Shown piece by piece: positions 1-6,688 of a DNA stretch of 23,516 nucleotides. The notes beneath the pieces were generated by a model, which was given only the letters and a program-made list of their open reading frames with translations, was not told the DNA's origin and did no database searches. The stretch is taken from assembly GCA_934630705.1 (NCBI GenBank), contig CAKTWP010000029.1, positions 1 to 23,516 on the forward strand, in the 5' to 3' direction. How positions within the stretch are numbered: the first letter of the stretch is position 1; each line of letters begins with the position of its first letter. This stretch comes from an uncultured Clostridia bacterium. GTDB lineage: Bacteria > Bacillota > Clostridia > Christensenellales > Aristaeellaceae. The position numbers and the translations under genes are program-made.

Positions 1-49
1 CCCATAAGTACTCCCCCACAAGTATTCCTCCCGCAAATAAATATCCCCC

Positions 50-80
50 TTGACATTTCCCCTGCTTTCGGGTGTATAAT
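50..80 (+). promoter_or_regulatory. sigma-A-type promoter for prfC
   Basis: A consensus TTGACA (50-55) and a consensus TATAAT (75-80) are separated by 19 bases, slightly longer than the usual 17. Transcription would start near 87, leaving a leader of about 105 nt before prfC that contains the possible minigene. Both hexamers are perfect; only the spacing is non-ideal. Confidence 0.7.
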
Positions 81-122
81 AACATGTTATTGCCATCAAG
101 CTAAGCTGCGAGGAGGAATCCC

Positions 123-137
123 ATGCTTCCGCGTTAA
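123..137 (+). CDS. possible four-codon leader minigene (Met-Leu-Pro-Arg-stop)
   Basis: AGGAGG at 111-116 lies six bases before ATG CTT CCG CGT TAA. The start region closely resembles that of prfC itself: both read AGGAGG, then a short A/T-rich spacer, then CCCATGC. A T-run follows at 158-165. The product would be too short to act as a protein, so any role would be regulatory, through ribosome occupancy or termination at the UAA in the prfC leader. The alternative is a chance ATG after a purine-rich stretch. Translation cannot be shown from sequence. Confidence 0.4.
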   Translation: MLPR

Positions 138-140
138 GAA

Positions 141-165
141 AGCCCTCCGGGTTCACGTTTTTTTT
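141..165 (+). terminator. weak attenuator-like hairpin plus T-run in the prfC leader
   Basis: AGCCC (141-145) can pair with GGGTT (149-153), with one G-T wobble, around a three-base loop. Four bases later comes a run of eight T (158-165). The stem is short, so this would be a leaky terminator at best. It starts four bases after the minigene stop, so a ribosome stalled on that stop would cover the stem. That geometry is the reason for listing it. Confidence 0.25.
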
Positions 166-191
166 ATCAATCAACAAGGAGGGAATATCCC

Positions 192-1787
192 ATGCCTGAT
201 CTGTCCTCTCAGGTCGCCTGCCGGCGTACCTTTGCCATCATCAGCCACCCCGACGCGGGCAAAACCACTCTCACCGAAAAGCTCCTGCTTTACGGCGGCG
301 CCATCCGCCAGGCCGGCAGCGTGAAAGCCCGCCGGGCCGAGCGCCATGCCACCTCCGACTGGATGGAGATCGAAAAGCAGCGCGGCATTTCCGTCACCTC
401 CTCCGCCATGCAGTTCTCCTTTGACGGCTATCATATCAATATTCTGGACACTCCCGGCCATCAGGACTTCTCCGAGGATACCTATCGTGTTCTCGTGGCC
501 GCGGACAGCGCCGTCATGCTCATCGACGCCGCCAAGGGCGTGGAGGAGCAGACTGTCAAGCTCTTCAAGGTCTGCCGCATGCGGGGTATCCCGATCTTCA
601 CCTTCGTGAATAAAATGGACCGGGCGGCCAAGGATCCCTTCGCCCTGATGGAGGAGATCGAAAACGTGCTGGGCATCCGCGCCTGCCCCATGAACTGGCC
701 CATCGGCGTGGACGGCGATTTCCAGGGCGTGTATCATCGGGATGAAAAAGCCGTGGAGCTGTATTTCGGCGGCGATCACGGCAAGACCAAGGCGGGTAAG
801 ACCGTCATTTCCATCGACGATCCTGCCTTTGAAACCGCGCTGGACGGCCATTACCGCGCCCGCTTGCGCGACGAGATCGAGCTGCTGGACGAAGCGGGCG
901 ATCCCTTTGATCTGGCCGCCGTCCGCCGGGGCGAGCTCACGCCCATGTTCTTTGGCTCCGCCGTCACCAATTTCGGCGTGGAGCCCTTCCTCTATCGCTT
1001 TCTGCGCTATACGCTTCCGCCCCTGCCCCGGGAATCAGACCAGGGTCTGGTGTCGCCGGATGATCCCCGCTTCTCCGGCTTCATTTTCAAGATTCAGGCC
1101 AATATGAACCCCGCCCATCGCGACCGGCTGGCGTTCCTGCGGGTGGTCAGCGGCACGTTTGAAAAGGGCATGACGGTCTGGCATTCCGGCACGGGCAAGG
1201 AAATCCAGGTCAAGCAGCCTCAGCAGTTCATGGCCGACGAGCGCGAGGGCGTGGAGCAGGCCTATCCCGGCGACATCATCGGCCTGTTCGATCCGGGCAT
1301 TTATCGCCTGGGCGATACGCTGGCCGTGGGCCGCAAGATTCGCTTTGAGAAAATTCCCGTGTTCGCGCCGGAGCGCTTCGCCCGGGTGCGGCCGCTGGAT
1401 TCCATGAAGCGCAAGCAGTTTGTCAAGGGCATTCATCAGCTGGCCGAGGAGGGCGCAATCCAGACCTTCCGGCGCAATGAAACGGGCCTGGAGGAGTTCA
1501 TCGTGGGCGTGGTGGGCGAATTGCAGTTTGACGTGCTCACCTATCGGCTCAAGAGCGAATACAGCGTGGATCTGCTGATGGACCGGCTGGGCTATCGCTT
1601 TGTGCGCTGGGTCACATCCTCGCCCGTGCCCGTGCCCGATCTGCAGCTCACCTCCACCTCCGCCCGCGGCTTTGACGGGCAGGATAACCCCGTTCTGTTC
1701 TTTGAAAACGATTGGTCCATCCGCCTGGCGCAGGAAAAGAACAAGGGCCTGGAGCTGGCCGAAATCGCGCCCCGAGGGGTGGAGTAA
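192..1787 (+). CDS. prfC: peptide chain release factor 3 (RF3)
   Basis: RF3 is the translational GTPase that removes RF1 and RF2 from the ribosome after peptide release. The 531-residue product matches the usual RF3 length (529 in E. coli). The GTPase motifs are intact: P-loop SHPDAGKTT (about 18-26), G2 GISVTSS (65-71), G3 DTPGHQDF (86-93) and G4 NKMD (140-143). The RF3-type domain II and C-terminal part follow, including a GVVGELQFDVL segment. The ATG at 192 is preceded by AAGGAGGG (176-183), the best ribosome site in the leader. It has its own promoter and appears monocistronic, as the next gene has a separate promoter. RF3 is absent from many bacteria, so its presence is informative but not unusual. 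Elongation factor G is excluded by length and by the RF3-specific N-terminal motif. Confidence 0.96.
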   Translation: MPDLSSQVACRRTFAIISHPDAGKTTLTEKLLLYGGAIRQAGSVKARRAERHATSDWMEIEKQRGISVTSSAMQFSFDGYHINILDTPGHQDFSEDTYRVLVAADSAVMLIDAAKGVEEQTVKLFKVCRMRGIPIFTFVNKMDRAAKDPFALMEEIENVLGIRACPMNWPIGVDGDFQGVYHRDEKAVELYFGGDHGKTKAGKTVISIDDPAFETALDGHYRARLRDEIELLDEAGDPFDLAAVRRGELTPMFFGSAVTNFGVEPFLYRFLRYTLPPLPRESDQGLVSPDDPRFSGFIFKIQANMNPAHRDRLAFLRVVSGTFEKGMTVWHSGTGKEIQVKQPQQFMADEREGVEQAYPGDIIGLFDPGIYRLGDTLAVGRKIRFEKIPVFAPERFARVRPLDSMKRKQFVKGIHQLAEEGAIQTFRRNETGLEEFIVGVVGELQFDVLTYRLKSEYSVDLLMDRLGYRFVRWVTSSPVPVPDLQLTSTSARGFDGQDNPVLFFENDWSIRLAQEKNKGLELAEIAPRGVE

Positions 1788-1874
1788 GCTATGAAACAGG
1801 GGGAAGACCATTCGTTGAAGTTAAAGCGTGATTTCCCCCACGTCCCCCCCTTTCTGGGAAAACGGTTATAAACC

Positions 1875-1903
1875 TTGTAAATCTTCCCCTTTTCCGGTAT
1901 AAT
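1875..1903 (+). promoter_or_regulatory. promoter for the MNT/HEPN pair
   Basis: TTGTAA (1875-1880) and TATAAT (1898-1903) are separated by exactly 17 bases. The start point would be near 1910, almost at the ribosome site AAAGGGGG (1911-1918), so the mRNA leader is only about 15 nt. No clear operator palindrome overlaps the promoter. Confidence 0.7.
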
Positions 1904-1925
1904 AAGCATGAAAGGGGGAATTATT

Positions 1926-2228
1926 ATGTCCAACGCTCCTTATTCCCTTGATGATCTTCGCGCCTGTCTTACGCCCGTTTTTCGTCGCAACGGCGTGCGC
2001 AAGGCCGTGCTGTTCGGCTCCTATGCCCGTTCCGCCGCCACGTCCCGTAGCGACGTCGATCTCTGGGTGGACAGCGGCCTGCGCGGTCTGTCCTTTTTTG
2101 GGCTGCTGGAGGATGTATGCCAGTCCCTTCATTGTCCCGTCGATCTGATCGACCGCGCCGACGTCATCCCCGGCTCGCCTGTCGATCGGGAAATCCGGGC
2201 CACGGGGGTGGTGCTCTATGAACAATAA
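1926..2228 (+). CDS. mntA: MNT-family minimal nucleotidyltransferase, antitoxin of a HEPN/MNT module
   Basis: This 100-residue protein is a minimal nucleotidyltransferase. In studied MntA-HepT systems the partner adds AMP groups to the HEPN toxin and thereby silences it. The catalytic signature GSX10DXD is complete: G31, S32, D43 and D45 within GSYARSAATSRSDVDL. A third acidic residue is likely D73 in the PVDLID stretch. The G-E pair that often follows the GSxAR motif is S-A here. I chose ATG 1926 because AAAGGGGG lies just before it; an in-frame ATG at 1908 would sit upstream of that site. The 3' end overlaps the HEPN gene by 11 bases, implying translational coupling. A stand-alone nucleotidyltransferase is the less likely alternative. 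Confidence 0.85.
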   Translation: MSNAPYSLDDLRACLTPVFRRNGVRKAVLFGSYARSAATSRSDVDLWVDSGLRGLSFFGLLEDVCQSLHCPVDLIDRADVIPGSPVDREIRATGVVLYEQ

Positions 2229-2556
2229 AACCGCTCAGACCCTTGCCAAAATGGTTGCCCGGATGGAGCGCGCCGTCTCCTATTGCCAGGGCATTTCCTT
2301 TGCTGCCTTTCAGGAAAATGCCATGCTTCAGGAAGCGTGCGTCTTTAATCTTCTTCAAATTGGCGAATTGGCTCATCGTGGGTTGGAGGATTCCTTCATC
2401 GCCGCCCATCCAAACCTGCCCTGGCGGCAAATCTACGGCATGCGCAACCGCATCGTCCATGATGATGACGGCGTTCGTCTTCAGATTGTCTGGCAGACCA
2501 TCACCGAAGATTTTCCGCCGCTTATCGCCAGTTTCAAGGCGTGTATGGACGCTTAG
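2218..2556 (+). CDS. hepT: HEPN-domain RNase toxin, HepT-like (DUF86 type), with a Tyr-to-Asp change in the RX4HXY motif
   Basis: This 112-residue protein is a HEPN-family putative ribonuclease paired with the MNT gene just upstream. The RNase signature is R76-X4-H81 in the segment MRNRIVHDDDGV, followed by the conserved GV.L.IVW stretch typical of this family. In characterised HepT proteins the motif is RX4HXY and the tyrosine is the residue AMPylated by MntA. Here that position is D83 (codon GAT, one base from TAT). The start overlaps the MNT stop, so expression is coupled. A terminator follows 25 bases after the stop. The nuclease residues are intact, so the protein may still be active. 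How it would be neutralised is unclear: another tyrosine such as Y73, simple complex formation, or a decayed module. Confidence 0.85.
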   Translation: MNNKTAQTLAKMVARMERAVSYCQGISFAAFQENAMLQEACVFNLLQIGELAHRGLEDSFIAAHPNLPWRQIYGMRNRIVHDDDGVRLQIVWQTITEDFPPLIASFKACMDA

Positions 2557-2581
2557 GCGACAGGCTTTCAAGAACCTGCGC

Positions 2582-2614
2582 AAAGGGGGTTTTTGACGCG
2601 AAAGCCCCCTTTTT
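2582..2614 (+). terminator. Rho-independent terminator after the HEPN gene
   Basis: AAAGGGGG (2582-2589) pairs with CCCCCTTT (2605-2612), with additional T/A pairs inside and a T-tract at the 3' side. The loop reads TTTTTGACGCGAAAG, which resembles the TTTTGACACAAAAG core of the hairpins found further downstream. Because of the A-run on the left it could work in both directions. Confidence 0.75.
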
Positions 2615-2714
2615 GCATGGTTTTTTCCGAAATTGGCAGTTGTCTTTTCTGTCCCCAAATAGGCCCTGAGAATGTAAAAAGCGGGCGAAGAATGAAAAAA
2701 AGCCAAAATTGGCG

Positions 2715-2743
2715 TTGACAGGGATGAAAAGCTGTGCTATTAT
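2715..2743 (+). promoter_or_regulatory. strong promoter for the secreted cysteine-repeat gene
   Basis: TTGACA (2715-2720), a 17-base spacer and TATTAT (2738-2743) form a near-consensus sigma-A promoter. GCCAAAATTGGC (2702-2713), a short inverted repeat, touches the -35 element and could be an operator. The predicted start near 2750 gives a leader of about 140 nt. Confidence 0.7.
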
Positions 2744-2835
2744 AGCCTCAGGAAAGGGATCAGTAGGCAGTTTTTTTCGACGTCTCCTTGGCCCGGAAAA
2801 AACGTTTTCTGATTCGTATCCACCAATCTGTCAAG

Positions 2836-2862
2836 TATATCACGCGCTCATGCGTTGATATA
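2836..2862 (+). promoter_or_regulatory. hairpin in the leader of the secreted repeat gene
   Basis: TATATCA (2836-2842) plus CGC (2843-2845) can pair with GCG (2852-2854) and TGATATA (2856-2862), with one bulged base and a six-base loop. It ends 14 bases before the ribosome site GGAGGAAG (2876-2883). I do not recognise a riboswitch class. An mRNA-stabilising 5' hairpin or an accessibility element would both fit. The rest of the leader, 2750-2835, shows no structure I can name. Confidence 0.4.
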
Positions 2863-2888
2863 AATTGACAAAAACGGAGGAAGACAAA

Positions 2889-4295
2889 ATGAAACAGTGG
2901 AAACTCGTACTCGTGGCTCTGCTGTCCGTGCTTCTCGTGTGTACCTGCATGAGCGCACTGGCAAGCGAAGCCACCGCTACCCCCGCCCCCACCCCCTGCG
3001 CGCACAATTGGTATCTGTCTGCGTCCAAGCCCGGCACCTGCACGGAGGTTGCCGAAAACACCTTCACCTGCACCAAGTGCAAGGAAACCAAGGTTGAAAA
3101 GGGCGCCATCAACCCCAACAATCACACTGGCGTGATGAATGACGTTGTGGCTGCCACCTGCACCGCCCAGGGCTCCGAAACCAAAAAGTGCAAGGACTGC
3201 GGCGTTGTGCTGTCCGTGAAGGTTCTGCCCGCGCTGGGCCATGACTGGCAGCTGACCAGCACCGTGGAAGCTACCTGCGTTGCCGGCAAGATGATCTATA
3301 CCTGCACCCGTTGCCAGGCCACCAAGGAAGAGCCTGTGAAGCCCACCCGTGATCACACCTGGGTGAAGGATACTGCCGGCACCGTGCCCGCCACCTGCAC
3401 CGTGGGCGGCACTCAGGGCTACAAGTGCTCCGTGTGCGGCAAGACCAAGATCGAAAAGGTTCCGGCTCTGGGCCACAAGGGCAAGACCGTGAAGACCGCT
3501 CCCACCTGCACCATGGATGGCTCCGAAGTGACCACCTGCGAACGCTGCGGCTATGAGATGGCCCGCAAGACCATCGCCAAGCTGGGCCATGCGACTGTGG
3601 AACAGGTTTACCTGCGCCCCACCTGCAAGACCCAGGGCCTCAAGCGCGTGCTGTGCACCCGTTGCGGCGAAACCGTGAATGACGCGGTTGTCGTGCCCGC
3701 CACCGGCCACAAGGGCAAGTGGGTTGTTACCACCCCCGCCACCCCCAAGGCTAACGGCGAAAAGAAGCTGATCTGCCAGAACGTGGACAACGATGGCAAG
3801 ATCTGCGGCGAAATCCTGGACACCAAGGCGATCGTGTACAGCGAAATGATGTACAACAACACCCTCGCCGGCTTCGGTCCCTGCACCCGTGATCTGATCG
3901 GCGGCAAGACCTGGAACCGCGTGACCCCCGTTGACCTGTCTGTGGATGGCACCTACACCTATGACCTGGTTGCTTCCAACAAGTACGTGGTCGGCACCCT
4001 GGTTGTGACCGTTGCCAATGGCACCGTCACCGTGAACTACGAGCTGAACGCCAACCAGATCAAGGTTAACGAAGAAACCCTGACCCTGTACGCGAACCTC
4101 GAAGCTCTGAAGAACGGCACTGGCCTGACCGCCACCGTGGGCACCCCCATCGACATCGCTGCCAACTTCGGCGAAGATACCAAGGTTATCGTGGCCTTCG
4201 CTGCCAAGGCTGACTACAATGCTGTGGGCGCTGGCGTTGCCTCCTTCAAGGCTGACGAAGCGAAGCTGGCTGCTCTGATCGCTCTGATCGACTAA
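2889..4295 (+). CDS. secreted protein with six tandem cysteine-pair repeats, function unknown
   Basis: This is a 468-residue exported protein. Residues 1-25 form a signal peptide (KQWK, a hydrophobic stretch, then SALA before SEATA). Six repeats of 37-40 residues follow; each has a single Cys, then 9-10 residues later a CxxC pair, then usually a GH or DH tail. The Cys sets start at C51, C91, C130, C170, C207 and C246, and a degenerate seventh ends near C306. The CxxC plus His pattern suggests zinc-ribbon-like or disulfide-stabilised modules. Residues 340-468 are beta-rich with no cysteine and no LPxTG or other anchor that I can see. ATG 2889 is chosen because GGAGGAAG precedes it; a TTG at 2865 lies before that site. 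Codon use is strongly biased (AAG, CTG, ACC, GGC) and, with the promoter, suggests high expression. Similar cysteine/GH repeats occur in Clostridia surface proteins, but I cannot name a function. Confidence 0.8.
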   Translation: MKQWKLVLVALLSVLLVCTCMSALASEATATPAPTPCAHNWYLSASKPGTCTEVAENTFTCTKCKETKVEKGAINPNNHTGVMNDVVAATCTAQGSETKKCKDCGVVLSVKVLPALGHDWQLTSTVEATCVAGKMIYTCTRCQATKEEPVKPTRDHTWVKDTAGTVPATCTVGGTQGYKCSVCGKTKIEKVPALGHKGKTVKTAPTCTMDGSEVTTCERCGYEMARKTIAKLGHATVEQVYLRPTCKTQGLKRVLCTRCGETVNDAVVVPATGHKGKWVVTTPATPKANGEKKLICQNVDNDGKICGEILDTKAIVYSEMMYNNTLAGFGPCTRDLIGGKTWNRVTPVDLSVDGTYTYDLVASNKYVVGTLVVTVANGTVTVNYELNANQIKVNEETLTLYANLEALKNGTGLTATVGTPIDIAANFGEDTKVIVAFAAKADYNAVGAGVASFKADEAKLAALIALID

Positions 4296-4316
4296 TTCAG
4301 CTTAAACCACAAAATC

Positions 4317-4349
4317 GAGAGACCCGCTTCGGTGGGTCTCTCTTTTTTT
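4317..4349 (+). terminator. strong Rho-independent terminator
   Basis: GAGAGACCC (4317-4325) pairs perfectly with GGGTCTCTC (4334-4342) around a loop containing CTTCGG, followed by seven T (4343-4349). It ends the transcript of the secreted repeat gene 21 bases after its stop. Confidence 0.9.
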
Positions 4350-4571
4350 GCGTTCAAAAATCTTTATCCATTTTTGAATGATGATGCGGAAAGCCGACAG
4401 AAGGAAGGAACATATGGAAAAGAAGATAGAAAGAAGAAGCAAAGGCTGCAAGGAGCGTTAGGCAAAAACGTGTCGCGGCGGAAAAAAAATAACTTTTTTT
4501 TAAATTTTTGCAGGAGTTCGCAGCATTGCGGCGAAAGAAAAAATATTGCTCTAATTATGGGGTGATGAACC
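4350..4571 (+). promoter_or_regulatory. leader/promoter region of the ispH-rpsA fusion
   Basis: The region is AT-rich in a GC-rich window. It holds a perfect nine-base inverted repeat (TTCAAAAAT at 4353-4361, ATTTTTGAA at 4370-4378). It also holds facing A8 (4482-4489) and T8 (4494-4501) runs. A 15-codon reading frame at 4414-4461 has AAGGAAGG in front and a very Lys/Arg-rich product. I cannot place a convincing -35/-10 pair. The A/T runs could be an UP-like element or part of an attenuator. The 15-codon frame is not supported enough to call as a gene. Confidence 0.35.
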
Positions 4572-6533
4572 ATGCCGTATGAGATTGCGGCCCACGCAGG
4601 ATACTGCGCAGGGGTGCGTCAGGCCATGGAAGCGGCGTTTGCCGCAGCCCGGGATGCTCAGGCAGCGGGGATTCCCTGCTATTCCCTGGGCGAACTGATC
4701 CATAATCCGGACGCGGTGGAAGCGCTGCGCCGGGCGGGCGTGATCCCCATAACCAGCGTGGATCAGGCACGATGCGGCATGATCCTGCTGCGAAGCCACG
4801 GCGTGGCCCCGGAGGTGATTGCCGCCTGCCGGGAAAAGGGCCTGGAAATCCGCGACTGCACGTGTCCGTTCGTCCGTGCGCTGCATCAGACCGTGGCGGA
4901 CGCGGGCGAAAAGGGCCTGCCGGTCATCCTGATTGGCGAACGCCAGCATCCCGAAGTGACGGGCACGGCGGGCTGGTGCAGGGGAACGTGCTTCGTGATT
5001 GAAAACGAAGCTCAGGCAGCGGCGCTGCCGGCAATGCCCGCGGCCATCGCCGTGAGCCAGACCACGTTTCCCCCCGAGGCGTGGGAGCGAATCACGGCGG
5101 CGCTGGGGGAGAAAATCCCCGGGCTGCAAAAAAAATGCACCATCTGCCCCGCCACGGCGACGCGGCAGAAGGAGGCCATCGCGCTGGCGAACCGCGCGGA
5201 CGCGATGGTGGTGGTAGGCGGGCGCAAAAGCGCGAACACGCGCAAGCTGTTTGAGGCCTGCCGTGCGCGGTGTCCGCGCACCTGTTTGGTGGAACGTGGG
5301 GCGGAGATTCCGCCGCACTTTGCAAATATCCACACGGAATACATAGGAATAGCCGCCGGCGCTTCCACACCGGATTGGTCATTTAAGGAGGTTGTCACAC
5401 GCATGAACGACATGGAACGAATCGACCAGGAACCCCAGCTTACCATGGATGACGTAGAAAAAACGCTCGTCCGCATCCGGAACGGCCAGACCGTAACGGG
5501 CACGGTTGTGCAAATCACCGATGACGAAGTTTGCGTCAACATTGGCTACAAGTCCGACGGGCTGATCAAGCGCGACGACCTGGTGGACAAAGACGTAAAG
5601 CTCGGCGATGAGATCGAGGTCGAAGTCGTCAAGGTCAACGATGGCGAAGGCAACGTCCTGCTGTCTCAGCGCAACATCGTCAACCGCAAGGCCTGGGATG
5701 ATCTGATGGCCAAGTATGAAAACAATGAATACATTGACGCCGTGGGCAAGGAAGCCGTCAAGGGCGGTCTGCTGGCCAGCGTCGAGGGCGGCGTGCGCGC
5801 GTTCGTGCCCGCGTCTCAGCTGGCGCAGCGGTACGTGGAAAAGATCGCGCAGTTCGTGGGCCAGCCCATGAAGCTGAAGATCATCGACGTGGATAAGCAG
5901 AAGAAGCGCATCGTGGCCAGCCGCAAGCAGGTCATCGAGGAAGAATCCGCTGCCAAGAAGGCGGCCGCGTGGGAGAAGCTGGAAGAAGGCGCTGTGGTGA
6001 AGGGCATCGTGCGCCGCTTCGCGGACTTCGGCGCGTTTGTGGACCTGGGCGGCGTGGACGGCCTGATCCACATCACCGACCTGGCCTGGAGCCGCGTGAA
6101 CCATCCCAGCGACGTGCTGAGCATCAACCAGGAGGTTGAGGTGAAGGTGCTGTCTCTGGACAAGGAACGGGAACGGATTCAGCTGGGCTACAAGCAGCTG
6201 CAGCCCAAGCCCTGGGACAACATCGAAGAAAAGTATCCCGTGGGCGTGATTCTGGAGCGGCCCGTGGTTCGCATCCGCCCCTTCGGCGCTTTCGTGGAGC
6301 TGGAGCCCGGCGTGGACGGCCTGGTGCATATTTCCCAGTGCGCGCTGACCCGCGTGGCCAAGGTGGAGGATGTGCTGCAGGTGGGCCAGATGGTGCGGGT
6401 GAAGGTTCTGGCCGTGGATCCCGAAGCGAAGCGGATCAGCCTGAGCATTCGCGAAGCGCTGGCGGACGAAGCCTTTGCCGAGGGCGACAGCATGGAAATC
6501 CCCGGCGAAGAAGCCCCCGTGGACGCGGAATAA
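4572..6533 (+). CDS. ispH-rpsA: fusion of 4-hydroxy-3-methylbut-2-enyl diphosphate reductase (IspH) and ribosomal protein S1
   Basis: The N-terminal part (residues 1-275) is IspH, the [4Fe-4S] enzyme making IPP and DMAPP in the last step of the MEP isoprenoid pathway. Cluster cysteines are C12 (AGYCAGV), C98 (CTCPFV) and C192 (TICPATATRQ). Active-site residues seen are H44, H76, H126 with the following E, T165 in SQTTF, the GGRKSANT loop and S266 in GAST. Residues 280-653 carry four S1 RNA-binding repeats near 304-372, 390-455, 470-543 and 556-628; the last two have the typical FGAFV core and HIS or HIT endings. IspH-S1 fusions are known in Clostridia. AAGGAGG at 5385-5391 precedes an in-frame ATG at 5403 (residue 278), exactly at the domain junction, so a free S1-like protein could also be made. 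A terminator follows at 6545. The start at 4572 follows a modest GGGGTGA site. Confidence 0.95.
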   Translation: MPYEIAAHAGYCAGVRQAMEAAFAAARDAQAAGIPCYSLGELIHNPDAVEALRRAGVIPITSVDQARCGMILLRSHGVAPEVIAACREKGLEIRDCTCPFVRALHQTVADAGEKGLPVILIGERQHPEVTGTAGWCRGTCFVIENEAQAAALPAMPAAIAVSQTTFPPEAWERITAALGEKIPGLQKKCTICPATATRQKEAIALANRADAMVVVGGRKSANTRKLFEACRARCPRTCLVERGAEIPPHFANIHTEYIGIAAGASTPDWSFKEVVTRMNDMERIDQEPQLTMDDVEKTLVRIRNGQTVTGTVVQITDDEVCVNIGYKSDGLIKRDDLVDKDVKLGDEIEVEVVKVNDGEGNVLLSQRNIVNRKAWDDLMAKYENNEYIDAVGKEAVKGGLLASVEGGVRAFVPASQLAQRYVEKIAQFVGQPMKLKIIDVDKQKKRIVASRKQVIEEESAAKKAAAWEKLEEGAVVKGIVRRFADFGAFVDLGGVDGLIHITDLAWSRVNHPSDVLSINQEVEVKVLSLDKERERIQLGYKQLQPKPWDNIEEKYPVGVILERPVVRIRPFGAFVELEPGVDGLVHISQCALTRVAKVEDVLQVGQMVRVKVLAVDPEAKRISLSIREALADEAFAEGDSMEIPGEEAPVDAE

Positions 6534-6544
6534 TCTGTTCAATT

Positions 6545-6579
6545 GCCTGCCGCATGCTCACCGTGCGGCAGGCTTTTTT
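6545..6579 (+). terminator. Rho-independent terminator after ispH-rpsA
   Basis: GCCTGCCGCA (6545-6554) pairs perfectly with TGCGGCAGGC (6564-6573), followed by six T (6574-6579). Confidence 0.92.
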
Positions 6580-6594
6580 GCGATCTGGCGGATG

Positions 6595-6611
6595 CTGGAA
6601 TGAAATTCCAG
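6595..6611. promoter_or_regulatory. perfect inverted repeat upstream of the secreted deacetylase
   Basis: CTGGAAT and ATTCCAG are separated by GAA. It lies between the terminator and the deacetylase gene, about 78 bases before the start codon, in the region where a promoter must lie. It could be an operator. I cannot find a convincing -35/-10 pair beside it (TATACA at 6632-6637 is the best -10 candidate). Confidence 0.3.
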
Positions 6612-6688
6612 TTGTCTTCCGTTATACAAAGGGTGTGGGGGATGGCATACCCAATCGCAAAAGCATCAAGAAAACGGAGGCGGAAGCC

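Noticed and set aside
2750..2888. A riboswitch in the leader of the secreted repeat gene.
   Set aside because: I could not match any known aptamer core; only one simple hairpin is evident.
4414..4461. A 15-codon leader peptide before ispH-rpsA.
   Set aside because: The Lys/Arg-rich product and moderate ribosome site fit chance purine-rich sequence; no stacked regulatory structure was visible.
4332..4565. A 77-codon plus-strand frame between the terminator and ispH.
   Set aside because: It starts inside the terminator hairpin, has no ribosome site and reads through A/T-rich leader sequence.
5379..6542. Long minus-strand open frame of 387 codons opposite the S1 part of ispH-rpsA.
   Set aside because: It is a GC-rich antisense shadow with His/Leu/Gln-rich low-complexity translation, while the plus strand encodes clear S1 repeats.
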